A DNA stretch of 64,000 bases, taken from NCBI RefSeq assembly GCF_000375425.1, contig NZ_AQXG01000003.1:1-64000 (forward strand). Direction: 5' to 3'. The notes beneath the pieces are model-generated. The model worked only from the letters and a program-made list of their open reading frames with translations. It did not search any database and was not told the DNA's origin. The position numbers and the translations under genes are program-made. Source of the stretch: Gracilimonas tropica DSM 19535. Lineage in GTDB: Bacteria; Bacteroidota; Rhodothermia; Balneolales; Balneolaceae. Of the stretch, positions 24,166 through 34,700 are shown in pieces; the stretch's first letter is position 1; each line of letters begins with the position of its first letter.

Positions 24166-25329
24166 TTAATCGTCAGCCTCCAATCGTTTCATTTTTTCTA
24201 TTAAAGGCTCGTAGGCAAGGTGAGTATAAACATTTGCTGTTACCTCAATAGAATTTCCCGCCATTTGAGCAGCTTCCGCAACAGAAAATCCATCTCGAAT
24301 CCACTGAGTAATACGCGAATGCCTCATTCCATGCATGGTTTTAGTTTTATCAATATTTGCCTTGTCACAATATTCATTAAAAGCCTCTCGTGCAGCCTTG
24401 CCACGAACAGGCATTCCATCATAACGTCCGCCTTCATGTATAAATACATACTCATTCTGAGTGGGCCAGCCCCGGATCTGGAAGTAGTCTAATAGGAATG
24501 GTCGCAGCTTTTTAGAGATTGGGATATAACGCTCTTTTTCTCTTTTGGTCGGACCTAGGTAAAAAACAGAACAATCTTTCATAATGTTTAATCCTTTTAG
24601 TCCGGAGTAATCCAATTTTGGAGAGTATGCAGCTTCATGAAGCCTCATACCTGTATAAAAGTAAGTTGCTATCAACGGTTTAAACCAGTCCTGCCTATGA
24701 TGTGTTCTATACCACTTTTCTTTAGAGATCTTTGCCTGATGTTCATCAAATGTCTTAAAAAGTTTATGAAACTCTTCTATCGTTAACATCTTTTTGTGAT
24801 AGCTCACCTTTTTCTCAGGAAGATTAATTTTGTCCAGAGGGTTTCTGTCAATCCATCTTTTATCCATCATATAATTGAAAAAGCTTTTGAGTCCCCGAGC
24901 ATTGGCATGAATAGAATCAGCAGATATCCCACCTCTGAAAAGAAAGTTTTCTACCTTTTCAGAACTTAATCTGCCAGGGTGAAGATTAGCTATATCCTGG
25001 TGACTGAAAAAGTGATCTATATTTCGGGTATAGAAGTCAATGCTGGCAGCCTTTAAATGTTGTTTGGTAGCTAAGAATTTTTCTTTCGCTTCCTGAAGGG
25101 TATAGGGGAAGTCTTCTTTATTATTTCCCAGGGCTTCATCAATGTCAAAATCCGGATGGAACGGGTTTATCGCATGTTGTTGCTTGAGTTTTTCAAGCTC
25201 TTCTAACTTCTTTTGGGCTATACTTTTGTAATTAGTGCCCAAACTGTATGTTTTTCGGATTCGTTTTCCATTTACCGTCTTTGAAAAGCGAATATAATAC
25301 CTGCGGCCTCTTTTCTTAAGTGATGCCAT
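24166..25329 (-). CDS. Tyrosine recombinase / integrase
   Basis: A 387-residue site-specific recombinase. The N-terminus (residues 1-50) is an arm-binding-type beta-rich, basic domain; residues 80-165 are the SAM-like core-binding domain. Catalytic residues are visible: R229 (YTGMRLHEA), K262 (PTKREKERY), H333 and R336 (MHGMRHSR), and nucleophile Y368 (NVYTHL). The usual HxxR...H/W position is N359 (AGNS), a tolerated variant. It is transcribed away from tRNA-Leu and stands at the right edge of the island, so it is the best candidate for having mobilised the 1.8-25.5 kb region. No directionality factor is visible. Confidence 0.9.
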   Translation of the reverse strand: MASLKKRGRRYYIRFSKTVNGKRIRKTYSLGTNYKSIAQKKLEELEKLKQQHAINPFHPDFDIDEALGNNKEDFPYTLQEAKEKFLATKQHLKAASIDFYTRNIDHFFSHQDIANLHPGRLSSEKVENFLFRGGISADSIHANARGLKSFFNYMMDKRWIDRNPLDKINLPEKKVSYHKKMLTIEEFHKLFKTFDEHQAKISKEKWYRTHHRQDWFKPLIATYFYTGMRLHEAAYSPKLDYSGLKGLNIMKDCSVFYLGPTKREKERYIPISKKLRPFLLDYFQIRGWPTQNEYVFIHEGGRYDGMPVRGKAAREAFNEYCDKANIDKTKTMHGMRHSRITQWIRDGFSVAEAAQMAGNSIEVTANVYTHLAYEPLIEKMKRLEADD

Positions 25330-25419
25330 TATTGTACCCCCATGTGTACCCCTTAAATCGGAATTGATTCATAAAAACACTCTTTTTTTGGTCCCTTACA
25401 GCAGTAAGTAAAAGTACAA

Positions 25420-25451
25420 AAGCCCGTTTTATTTTACAATAAAACGGGCTT
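25420..25451. terminator. Perfect-stem bidirectional hairpin between integrase and tRNA-Leu
   Basis: aagcccgttttatt and aataaaacgggctt form a perfect 14-bp stem around a 4-base loop (ttac). It sits upstream of the integrase and 34 bases downstream of the 3' end of tRNA-Leu, and would end tRNA transcription before it enters the island. Confidence 0.75.
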
Positions 25452-25484
25452 AATATGGTGTACAACGTGTTTTTCATTAATCAG

Positions 25485-25566
25485 TACCAAAGGAGGGACT
25501 CGAACCCTCACTCCCGAAGGAACGCGATTTTGAGTCGCGCGCGTCTACCAATTCCGCCACTTTGGC
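25485..25566 (-). tRNA. tRNA-Leu (CAA)
   Basis: Minus-strand tRNA with acceptor GCCAAAG/CTTTGGT, a D-arm with AATTGGTAGAC, anticodon stem CGCGA/TCGCG with loop CTCAAAA (anticodon CAA), a long variable arm (TCCTTCGGGA), and T-loop TTCGAGT. The long variable arm and D-loop are typical of tRNA-Leu. CCA is not encoded. The 3' end points to the integrase, the usual layout of a tRNA used as an integration site. Confidence 0.9.
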
Positions 25567-25641
25567 TTATTTGAAACGGGCAACAAATATAAGGTTTTAA
25601 TACCCACTTCTACAAAGTTGATTTTAGGTTTATTCGAAAAC

Positions 25642-26652
25642 TTATTTATAGCCATTTGGATTGTGAGACTGCCAGCGCCAGGTGTCTTCGCACATTTCTT
25701 CGATGCCGCGTTTGGCAGTCCAACCGAGCTCATTTTCAGCCTTGGAAGGGTCGGCATAGCAGGCAGCAATATCTCCGGGGCGGCGTGGCGCAATTTTGTA
25801 AGGTACTTCTTTACCGGACGCTTTTTCGAAAGCCTTCACCATATCCAAAACACTGGAGCCTTTGCCGGTTCCTAAATTGTAAACCACCAGACCGGGATTG
25901 GATGCTAATTTCTCGAGCGCTTTAAGATGTCCAATGGCCAGATCTACGACATGGATATAATCGCGAACTCCGGTGCCATCGGGAGTGGGATAATCATCCC
26001 CAAAAACAGAAAGCTGCTTCAATTTTCCCACGGCAACCTGCGAAATGTATGGCATAAGGTTGTTGGGAATGTCGTTTGGATCTTCACCGATTAATCCACT
26101 TTTATGCGCTCCAACAGGATTAAAATATCTGAGTAAAGCAATATTCCATGAGTTATCTGCTACGTGAAGGTCTTTGAGAATGTATTCAATAAATAGCTTT
26201 GTTCTGCCGTAAGGATTGGTTGCAGAAAGCGGGAAATCTTCCGTAATGGGAACTTCATGTGGATCTCCATATACGGTTGCCGATGATGAAAAAACGATGT
26301 CTTTAACGCCGTGTTTTTTCATCAGCTCACAAAGAATAAGGGTACTTGTGATGTTATTCTCATAATATTTTAAGGGTTGTTCTACCGATTCCCCAACAGC
26401 TTTATACCCGGCAAAATGAATAACCGAATCAATTTTATGAGCCTCAAAAATTTGGTTGATGGCCTGTTTGTTGAGTAAATCTTCTTCATAAAAAACAGGA
26501 GGTTTTCCGGTAATTTTTTCAACCCTTCGTAGTGCTTCTTTGCTGCTGTTACTCAGGTTGTCGACCACAATCACGTTATGATTCTCGTTTAGCAGTTCTA
26601 ACACCGTGTGGCTTCCAATGTAGCCGGCACCGCCAGTTACAAGTACATTCAT
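25642..26652 (-). CDS. galE: UDP-glucose 4-epimerase
   Basis: A 336-residue short-chain dehydrogenase-type epimerase that interconverts UDP-glucose and UDP-galactose for surface polysaccharide synthesis and galactose use. It begins with the NAD-binding motif GGAGYIGSH; the catalytic YGRTK (Tyr-xxx-Lys) and upstream SSSATVYG are present, and RYFNPVGAH and the C-terminal [11 protein letters not shown] are typical. Length matches the family. It stands downstream of the Hpt gene on the same strand with 14 bases between them, a probable cotranscription without an obvious functional link. Confidence 0.95.
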   Translation of the reverse strand: MNVLVTGGAGYIGSHTVLELLNENHNVIVVDNLSNSSKEALRRVEKITGKPPVFYEEDLLNKQAINQIFEAHKIDSVIHFAGYKAVGESVEQPLKYYENNITSTLILCELMKKHGVKDIVFSSSATVYGDPHEVPITEDFPLSATNPYGRTKLFIEYILKDLHVADNSWNIALLRYFNPVGAHKSGLIGEDPNDIPNNLMPYISQVAVGKLKQLSVFGDDYPTPDGTGVRDYIHVVDLAIGHLKALEKLASNPGLVVYNLGTGKGSSVLDMVKAFEKASGKEVPYKIAPRRPGDIAACYADPSKAENELGWTAKRGIEEMCEDTWRWQSHNPNGYK

Positions 26653-26666
26653 ATTAAATGGGGGGA

Positions 26667-27011
26667 TTAAATTTCAGCTTCTAATTCTTTGATTACTGTA
26701 GAACAGATGTCCTGCATTTTATCTGCAGACTTTTTGAGATCTTCATCCGGTTTATCATCCCAGATCAGTGTTTTGGCATATTCATATTCCTCAACGATAA
26801 GGTCCAGGCCAAGCATTTGGGCAACGGGCTTTATCTTGTGACCGGCCTTCCGGAAATTGGTTTCGTCCCGGTTCAACAAAAATTTATAATAATGCTCCCT
26901 GAATTCAGAGAATGAGGTAATAGCGGCCTCTGAAAATTCTTTAATGAATTTCTCTTCGCCGTACAGCATCTCCTCGACGCCCGAAAAATCAATTAGTTTT
27001 TTGTTACTCAA
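26667..27011 (-). CDS. Histidine phosphotransfer (Hpt) domain protein
   Basis: A 114-residue stand-alone Hpt protein. The four-helix pattern contains the phosphorylatable His58 in [16 protein letters not shown], matching the HxxKP signature. Such proteins relay phosphate between hybrid kinases and receivers in the cytoplasm. The window's kinases at 42634-53854 and the receiver at 46994 are possible partners but are 15 kb away. It is 7 bases downstream of the thioesterase gene. The domain call is firm; the partners are unknown. Confidence 0.8.
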   Translation of the reverse strand: MSNKKLIDFSGVEEMLYGEEKFIKEFSEAAITSFSEFREHYYKFLLNRDETNFRKAGHKIKPVAQMLGLDLIVEEYEYAKTLIWDDKPDEDLKKSADKMQDICSTVIKELEAEI

Positions 27012-27018
27012 ACTTCAC

Positions 27019-27390
27019 TTATTCGTTGGCTGGTTCTGTTATGTGATGGGGGGTAGGTTTCCCAAATTCATCAAGATGCACAAATACAATTTTATCTATA
27101 CTGATAATGGTTTCCTTGGAAAACTTATTTCGTACTACACATTTTACCGTGATGGAGGTAGTGCCAAACTTTACCGTTTCCATGCCAATTTCAATAACTT
27201 CACCGAGTTTAGCAGAGTTCACAAAGTTGATTTCCGACATGTACTTGGTCACTATGTTGCCTTTTCCAAGCTGACAAAGCACGTAAATAGCAGCTTCTTC
27301 ATCTACCCAGCTTAGCACCGAACCTCCAAAAAGGGTACCATGGGCATTCAGATCCTGGGGTTTGATAAGCTTTCTGCTAAAAAATCTCAT
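27019..27390 (-). CDS. Acyl-CoA thioesterase, hot-dog fold (YciA-like)
   Basis: A 123-residue protein with the hot-dog thioesterase core: NAHGTLFGGSVLSWVDEEAA carries the conserved region with the catalytic acidic residue and the central helix. VTKYMSEINFVNSAKLGEVI continues the fold. It would hydrolyse acyl-CoA to free acid and CoA in the cytoplasm. Length is normal for YciA-type enzymes. First gene of a three-gene minus-strand unit (thioesterase, Hpt, galE), divergent from parA. Confidence 0.85.
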   Translation of the reverse strand: MRFFSRKLIKPQDLNAHGTLFGGSVLSWVDEEAAIYVLCQLGKGNIVTKYMSEINFVNSAKLGEVIEIGMETVKFGTTSITVKCVVRNKFSKETIISIDKIVFVHLDEFGKPTPHHITEPANE

Positions 27391-27572
27391 ATTTTACTTT
27401 AACCATTTGATTCCTGAAGAAGATAACAGATATCCCGCAAATGGAGTAGCATCTTTTTCTTGTAATTAGAAACTTCTATTAGATAAATTTCAGAACTAAT
27501 ATTATTGTAACAAAAAGGTTCACTTTCACTCTTTCTAAGTAAAAAAAGGAATATTCAGAGCTTAGATATATT

Positions 27573-28328
27573 ATGAAAACAATTGCACTTACAAATCAAA
27601 AAGGCGGAGTTGGCAAAACTACAACCACTATTAACCTTGGGGCAGGGCTGGCAAAGCTTGGTAAAAAGGTATTATTGATCGACCTCGATCCTCAGGCTAA
27701 TCTTACCTATTCGCTTCGCACGCACTCGCACAGATTGGAAAAAACGATCTATCACGCGCTCAGGGGTTCCGCCAAATTGGATGACATCATCATCTCGCAC
27801 AATGGTTTTGACTTTATTCCTTCTTCGCTGGAATTATCCGGAGCTGAGCTTGAGTTAGCGAGCGAGCCTGCACGGGAGAGTCTGCTAAAGAATGTGATCA
27901 AAGATCTTGAAAAGCGGGATTATGATTATGTTTTGATCGATTGCCCACCAAACCTGGGACTTTTAACCTTAAATGCTTTTACGGCGGTGAAGGATATCTT
28001 TATTGTTTTGCAGTCAGAATATTTGGCTCTTCATGGACTTTCAAAGTTATTAGATCTGGTTAAAGTAGTACAGCAAAGGCTTAATAATCAGCTTAAAGTG
28101 GGAGGAATTATTTGTACGTTGTATGACAGCCGCAAAAACCTGAATAAGGAAGTTGTTGGGCACATTAAAGATTATTTTGGTCCTAAGGTTTTCAAAACAA
28201 TAATTCGGGATAACGTTGCACTTGCTGAGGCACCCAGTCACCATAAAACAATTTTTGAGTATGATGGAAACAGTGCCGGAGCAGAAGATTACTTCGCGTT
28301 AGCCAAAGAAATAAAAAACGGCCACTAA
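27573..28328 (+). CDS. ParA-family partition ATPase
   Basis: A 251-residue deviant-Walker ATPase: KGGVGKTTTTINLG (residues 10-23), then VLLIDLDPQANLTYSL and YVLIDCPPNLGLLTLNA. This is the Soj/ParA group that positions DNA or protein cargo on the nucleoid. The gene following after 4 bases encodes a small ribbon-helix-helix-like protein rather than a ParB, so this may be an accessory partition or positioning pair and not the main chromosome parABS. The 182-bp divergent gap before it should hold the promoter; I could not pick a convincing one. Confidence 0.9.
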   Translation: MKTIALTNQKGGVGKTTTTINLGAGLAKLGKKVLLIDLDPQANLTYSLRTHSHRLEKTIYHALRGSAKLDDIIISHNGFDFIPSSLELSGAELELASEPARESLLKNVIKDLEKRDYDYVLIDCPPNLGLLTLNAFTAVKDIFIVLQSEYLALHGLSKLLDLVKVVQQRLNNQLKVGGIICTLYDSRKNLNKEVVGHIKDYFGPKVFKTIIRDNVALAEAPSHHKTIFEYDGNSAGAEDYFALAKEIKNGH

Positions 28329-28332
28329 CATA

Positions 28333-28593
28333 ATGGGTAAGAAAAAGAGTCTTGGACATAATCCGCTTGCATACAGCACGCGGAGCCATGCTTCTTTTGA
28401 TTTCATTGCTCCTTCTAATGAGAAAGAGAAGGAAGAGAAAGAAGAGGGGCGGGTACACAAAGAAACGGCAAGTTATTATCTTGAAAGTCCGTTGGTCAAT
28501 AAAATTAAAGCTATGGCGGACGAACAAGACACATCCTATTCTTCGATCGTGAATGACATCCTGAAACGTCATCTTCAGGAAACCTCCGGCTAA
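28333..28593 (+). CDS. Ribbon-helix-helix-like partner of ParA
   Basis: An 86-residue protein starting 4 bases after parA. The N-terminal half is charged and probably disordered (NEKEKEEKEEGRVHKE). The C-terminal 45 residues fit a ribbon-helix-helix DNA-binding fold: a strand (ASYYLES), helix LVNKIKAMADEQ, turn, helix SIVNDILKRHLQE. Small RHH proteins act as centromere binders and autoregulators beside ParA. It is 54 bases upstream of recC. Partner role inferred from gene order. Confidence 0.7.
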   Translation: MGKKKSLGHNPLAYSTRSHASFDFIAPSNEKEKEEKEEGRVHKETASYYLESPLVNKIKAMADEQDTSYSSIVNDILKRHLQETSG

Positions 28594-28647
28594 GGATATC
28601 ACATCGTCTCAGCTTTTCTTATACTGTGCTCCAGCTAAAAGCACATT

Positions 28648-31600
28648 ATGATTCAAATATTTCAATCTCATTCTCTACAGACTTTAGCCAATGCTTTTAT
28701 CTCTCAGGATTTTGATACTGATGAGGAAAGTGTTTTCGAACCGATTTGGGTGATCGTTCAAAATAATGAGATCAAAGAGTGGCTGTCCTTACAATGGGCT
28801 CAGGAAAAAGGCATTTCCGGTAATCTTAAATTCATCTTCCCCTCTGAATTTTTGTGGATATTGTTCCGCTTGGTCAGAGATGATATTCCCAAAAACCTGC
28901 CATCCGATCTAAATGCCATGCAGTGGTGCTTGTATGATATTTTAAAAAATGAACCGCAGCTTTTGGATCATATGCCTTTTTCAAAAAAAGAGGAACAAAC
29001 GGATTCTTATTTATTTCATCTGAGTTCACAAATTGCGGATATATTTGATCAGTACCAGGTTTATCGGCCCCAGATGATGAATAGCTGGATAGACCGTAAA
29101 ATGGTCACCAAAAGTGCAGATGAAGGTTGGCAGTCGATACTTTGGCGTAAATTAAATGAATATTGGAGGGCTGATAATGATACCGGAACCATACCAACTC
29201 GCTCAGAAGCTTATGGACAACTTCTGAAATGGATAAAAGATGAAGATCAGAGCATATTGCAAAGCCTTCCCGATAGGGTGCATGTATTTGGATTGTCTCA
29301 CGTAAGTGAACCCTTTCTGAATATTTTAGAAGCAATAGGCAGTAAAAAGGAAGTGACTTATTTCGCCCGTAAAATAGATACTGAGGAAGTAACGGGTGAG
29401 ATGAATGAACTCATTGAGGATTGGAGCTCTGCTTTTAATGAGCAGCAAAAGCTTTTACTCTCACTTTGCGAGAAAGCAGGTACCGAGGTGAGTATAAATG
29501 AAATCAAGGAAGCCAAAACGGATTTGCCTCAGATCAGTATCAATTCGTGCCACAGTGCTCGCCGTGAAGTGGAGGTGCTGAAAGATTCTATTCTGCACTA
29601 TTTGAAGGATCACCCGGAAGTGTCGCCTCACGAAATTCTTGTATTGGTTCCCGATCCTGAGGAGTATTTTTCTTTGATCAGATCGATATTTACTTCTACA
29701 GAGCCTGCTCTGCCAATTTCAAGGATCTATAACAATGATCGGGTGGAGGAGCACACCCTGGTTGAATTATTGGATCTCTTGAAGAGTTCATTTAAACCCG
29801 GCAAGGTCATCGAGCTGCTTAGTCTCAGGCCGGTTAGGAATACATTCTCTTTCTCGGATGATGAAGTAGATTTATTGGAAGAGTGGATCTCAAAAAACCA
29901 TATCTATAGAGGAAAGGGAGATTCCTTTAACACCTTGCACAGCTGGAGGAAGGGCATAAATCAACTGATTGCAGGCTTAGCCATGAAGCCCGATCCTCTC
30001 TCCCTATACAACCGTTTGATTCCTTTTGAAGGAATTTATTCATCGGACGATATGCAGCTTTCTGCACGCTTTTCATTGTTCTTAAATGGACTTTTATCTG
30101 CTTCAGAAAAAGTTCAGGAATCCAAATCTCCACAGCAATGGATCAAGTTTTGCGAAGATCTTGTGAAGGTTTTTATTCAGGATGAATACGATCAGAACCA
30201 CACGGCTTCCATTTTTCAAAAATTGAGCAGGCTAAAAGAACAGGTTGGCTACAGTATCGGAGTCAATGAGGTTTCTTACGAAATTATCAGCGGCTGGGTC
30301 AAAACTCAGTTCGAAAATGCCCAATCTGCTTCCGGCCGGTTTGGGCAGGGCATTACCATAAGCTCTTATGTGCCATACCGGTCGGTGCCTTTCCGGTGTA
30401 TCGCCTTTTTGGGGATGAATGAAAGCGTTTTTCCAAGGAAGGCCGTACGTCCTGATTTCGATCTTATCTATGCCGATCCTCAACCCGGCGACCGAATTCA
30501 GAAAGATGACGATCGCTATCTGTTCCTGGAAACCTTATTTGCAGCAAAAGATCAGTTAGTGATAAGCTACCGGGGACAAGATCAAAAGAATGATTCTGAG
30601 CGACTGCCTTCATCTCTTGTTCAGGAATTAAGGGAAGCTTTGCCCGAATCAGCCATTCAGTTTTATAAACACAGTCTGCACGCTTTTAGTGAAATTTATT
30701 TTAAGGAGGATCTCCTGCCTGAATCATTCTCTAATGTAAATCTTCAGATAGCAAAAAATTTATATAAATCGGATCAAACCGCCAGGGAGTTTCTAAGTAA
30801 AACTTTTCTACAACCGGATCTGAAAGATATTGACAGAGTATCGGTTTATGACTTTATAAAGTTTTTTAGTGAACCTTCTAAATATATGGTGCAAAATTAT
30901 TTACAGATATCAGATCGTTTATATTTGTCGGAAGTAGAAGATCGTGAACCTTTCGAGGTGGATGGCCTTAAATCATACAAATTAAGTGCCTTTTTGCTTC
31001 AGCATATGGATGAGGAAGTCTCCGGGGAGCAGATGCTTGATTACGCAAGATCTTCCGCATTGGTACCAGATAAATTAAAAGGTGAAAAGATATTTGAGGA
31101 GCATTATCAAATTGTCAAAGAATTGAAACAAGAGGTGGGCCGGCTAACAGAAGCAGATGAAGTGGAAGCGAATATCAGCTTGATGATTGACGACGTTGAG
31201 CTGTATGGAACATTACCGGGAGTGCATGGGAAATGCCTGGTTACATCGAGAATTGGAAAGCGAAAACCCGTTAATGAAATTGAATTATGGCTGAAGCATT
31301 TAATATTGGTTGAAGCCGGGCTGCCCATTTCGAAAAGTATATTTGTTTCCAGGGAAAAATCGGAGATCGAGATTTTTGAGATCCCAACTTCACCAAAAAT
31401 GAAGGGTGTGTTGAAAACCTATATGCAATGGTTTTTAAGTGAAAAACCCATTATCGAAAAAGCGGCTTTCTTTCCCTCTACTTCAAAGAAATATGCAGAA
31501 ACCTATCTGAAGGAAGGGGATGCTGAGGCGGCGGTTTTAAAAAGCAGAAGCGAATGGGAACCGGGATATAATCGATCTTTTGTTGAATCTTCTGATTATT

Positions 31601-31719
31601 ACAATCAGTTGCTGTATAAAAGGTTAGATGTTTTAACTGAATCATATTTCAGAGAAAACGCATTGATGTTTTGGGAACCATTCATAGAAGTACTTGAGGA
31701 GGGAAGGAGTGAAAACTAA
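28648..31719 (+). CDS. recC: Exodeoxyribonuclease V subunit RecC
   Basis: A 1023-residue protein encoded directly before recB and recD. NSCHSARREVEVLKDSI is the typical early motif, and CIAFLGMNESVFPRK lies near the inactive nuclease-like portion. RecC has degenerate helicase domains and recognises Chi while RecB unwinds and cuts DNA. It is somewhat shorter than the 1122-residue E. coli protein, as is common outside Proteobacteria. Its last 11 bases overlap recB, so the operon is translationally coupled. Confidence 0.9.
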   Translation: MIQIFQSHSLQTLANAFISQDFDTDEESVFEPIWVIVQNNEIKEWLSLQWAQEKGISGNLKFIFPSEFLWILFRLVRDDIPKNLPSDLNAMQWCLYDILKNEPQLLDHMPFSKKEEQTDSYLFHLSSQIADIFDQYQVYRPQMMNSWIDRKMVTKSADEGWQSILWRKLNEYWRADNDTGTIPTRSEAYGQLLKWIKDEDQSILQSLPDRVHVFGLSHVSEPFLNILEAIGSKKEVTYFARKIDTEEVTGEMNELIEDWSSAFNEQQKLLLSLCEKAGTEVSINEIKEAKTDLPQISINSCHSARREVEVLKDSILHYLKDHPEVSPHEILVLVPDPEEYFSLIRSIFTSTEPALPISRIYNNDRVEEHTLVELLDLLKSSFKPGKVIELLSLRPVRNTFSFSDDEVDLLEEWISKNHIYRGKGDSFNTLHSWRKGINQLIAGLAMKPDPLSLYNRLIPFEGIYSSDDMQLSARFSLFLNGLLSASEKVQESKSPQQWIKFCEDLVKVFIQDEYDQNHTASIFQKLSRLKEQVGYSIGVNEVSYEIISGWVKTQFENAQSASGRFGQGITISSYVPYRSVPFRCIAFLGMNESVFPRKAVRPDFDLIYADPQPGDRIQKDDDRYLFLETLFAAKDQLVISYRGQDQKNDSERLPSSLVQELREALPESAIQFYKHSLHAFSEIYFKEDLLPESFSNVNLQIAKNLYKSDQTAREFLSKTFLQPDLKDIDRVSVYDFIKFFSEPSKYMVQNYLQISDRLYLSEVEDREPFEVDGLKSYKLSAFLLQHMDEEVSGEQMLDYARSSALVPDKLKGEKIFEEHYQIVKELKQEVGRLTEADEVEANISLMIDDVELYGTLPGVHGKCLVTSRIGKRKPVNEIELWLKHLILVEAGLPISKSIFVSREKSEIEIFEIPTSPKMKGVLKTYMQWFLSEKPIIEKAAFFPSTSKKYAETYLKEGDAEAAVLKSRSEWEPGYNRSFVESSDYYNQLLYKRLDVLTESYFRENALMFWEPFIEVLEEGRSEN

Positions 31720-34700
31720 AACTCTGGACATATTTGAGGCTCCTCTGAAAGGCATAAGTTTGGTAGAAGCGAGTGCCGGAACAGGAAAGACCTACAACAT
31801 CACTTCTTTGTATATCCGGGCTATTCTTGAGTTGGAATTAGAGCCTTCTCAAATATTGGTAATGACCTTTACTGAAGCGGCTACGGCCGAACTGAAATCC
31901 AGGATCAGATCCCGAATTAAAGAAGCTTTGGATGCCCTGGAGAATGGAGAAGCGAAAGAGGATGACTTTCTTACGGATTTGATCAAACAGGAATACACCG
32001 GTGCAAAACAAAAGCTTGATACTGCACTTAAGAATTTTGATGAGTCTGCCGTATTTACCATCCATGGTTTTTGTAACCGTGTTTTAAACGAATACAGCCT
32101 CATGTTTGATGTGCCGCCTCAGTTTGAACTGCTTCCCGATGCATCTGAATTGTTGCAGGACTGCGTGGATGACTTTTGGCGGGAATTTATGTATTCAACC
32201 GATGAGAATGAGTTGAATTGGTTCATTCTTGATTACTTAGGCGATACCGGTTTTGGGCCTGATGAACTTCGAAATATTATCGAAGAGACCTTTACGCACC
32301 CAAACTCCAGGATCGTCCCACAGATCTCAAAAAAGGATGACTTTGAAGCGCTGCTGGCAAAGCTGAAAGATCAATTTGAGCAATTAAAGCAGGCTTGGCA
32401 AAAAGAGGGAGATCAAATATCGGATATGTATCTGAATGGTAAACTAAGCGGGCAGGCTTTCAAAAAAGGGTCTAACAGCTGGAAAGAGGATTGGCAAAGT
32501 TTAATGGATCTTCTGTCTTCAGATCAACCAAAAATAGCGGTTACGGATCGGCTGGCACGTTTTGGATCTTATATGAAGGACAAAGGGAGTAAAAAGGCTT
32601 TCCAGGTACCTGATCTGAATTTCTTTAAGGAAATGGACGAGTACATAGCGCTAAGAGAGCAATTTTCGCTTATTAAACCCACCTTTATTTTAGATTCAAC
32701 TAAGCAGATCAAAGAAGCTTTTGAGCAGAGAAAAAGAACTTCTAACGTTCTTACTTATAATGACCTGCTCGAAAGAACAGAGTTGGGTTTATCGAATGAC
32801 CAATCCGGTATTTTGTCCAAGAAATTAAGCAGAAAATACCCACTGGCTTTGGTGGATGAATTTCAGGATACGGATCCGGTTCAATACCATATTTTAAAAA
32901 AAATATATCACGGTAGGGAGGAAACCGGCTTATTCATGATCGGTGATCCAAAACAAGCGATATATGGCTTCAGAGGCGCTGATATCTTTACCTACTTGTC
33001 GGCAAAGTCGGATACGCATCAGGGGCAATCATATCATCTTCTGCATAATTACAGATCCAACAGCCGGATGATAGAAGGGGTGAATGATCTGTTCTCACAA
33101 GCCGAAGATCCTTTTCTGCTTGACCGGGAAAAATTGTCATTTTTAGCAGCTTCTTATCCAGAGGAAAAAGAAGAAGAAACATACCTTACAAATTCAAATG
33201 GTGATGTGCCTAATCCTCTGCAATTCATAGCATTAAATGAAGAGTATTATTCCAATAAAGATGATCTTGGCTCAGATATTGTATCCGTAGTTTGTGATGA
33301 AATCACCGAGTTATTATCCGGCAATTATCAATTGGGTAAACAAAAGGTTCAGCAAAAAGACATTGCAATTTTAGTCCGGGAAGGAAAGGAAGGAGAAACC
33401 ATCCAATCGGCATTGAGGGAACGGGGTATCAGTGCAGTATTGCGCTCAAGAAGTAGTGTTTTTAAGACTATGGAAGCTGAGGAACTGCTTAGGATCTTAA
33501 GTGCCGTTCAAAGAATGAGTTATGAGGGTGGTATTCGTGCCGCTTTGGCTACTTCGTTGATGGGGTATACAGCTTTAGATCTGTTGCATTTGGATGAGAA
33601 TGAGCGAGAATGGTCAACATTGATGGCTGAATTTAATGAGATCAAAGAATCTTGGGAGCAATCGGGTATTGAGGTCGCTTTAGATGAGCTTTTGTATGGT
33701 TTTGAAATCGTTGAAAGAGTGGCAAATGCTTCTGCTGCCGAGCGACGTATTTCAAATTTGTATCACATCATTGAGCTTTTGTCGAAAGCAGCGCGAATGC
33801 AAAAACTGGATCCCAAGTCCCTGTTGAAATGGTTTTATGGAAAAGTTAACGAGGACACTCAAAAAGCAACTTCTGAAGATGAGGAGTTGAGGCTCGAAAG
33901 CGACAAGGATTTGATTCAGATATCAACCATGCATGCTTCAAAAGGTTTGGAATACCCGATCGTTATTTGTCCGTCTTTATGGAATTCAAGAGCCTCAACG
34001 GATAAAAATTCAGTGCTTAAATTTCATGATAATGATTCCATTCATATCGACATCAGTCGCAAGGTGGATCATCCTGAAAAGGAGCGTTATCGTTCGATCA
34101 CGGAGCATCAAAACAGAGCGGAAGATGTCAGGCTGGCTTATGTTGCATTGACGCGTGCAAGTTCAGCTTGTTTTGTTTTGTTGCCGGATTATAAAAACCT
34201 TGCGGATTCACCAATAGCGTATATCCTAAACGGTCAGGATGGAAAGGGGAATTTTAAGGATTTTGAGACTATTTCAGGGCAATTGAAAGAAGCATCAAAT
34301 ATTGAAGTTCGGCAACCGGCAAAGGCTACAGGTGTGAAGATAGACGAAGGAAATGATCGTTCTGAAAGGTTACACGCCGCAAAATTTGATCGGACAGATG
34401 TTTTTCATTTCCCTAAAATGCTCAGTTATTCGTCATTAGCAGGACAAAAAGAGTCATCCGGGCTTGAAAGTGAATACGAGGAAATGGAGCTCTATAAGCC
34501 TGAGCCGGAAATCATAAATGAAGATATTTTTGGGTTTCCAAAAGGGGCTAATGCCGGAACGTGCCTTCACAAAATATTTGAAGACATAGAGTTCAATCAA
34601 ACAGAGCAATTGCAAGAGGTTGTTTCCAATAACCTGGAGTATTTTGGTATTGCAGACCGTTGGGAGAAGGTGGTTACAAACTGGGTAAAAACTGTGCTGA

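Noticed and set aside
1..25566. A direct repeat of the tRNA-Leu 3' end, or of the tRNA-like 3' end, as att sites of the island
   Set aside because: I scanned for copies of ggagggactcgaaccctc and of ggttcaaatcctgcccgtgcc and saw no second copy in the window. Island ends therefore stay unproven.
31694..31708. TTG start for recB
   Set aside because: The segment contains aggaggg, which serves the GTG at 31709.
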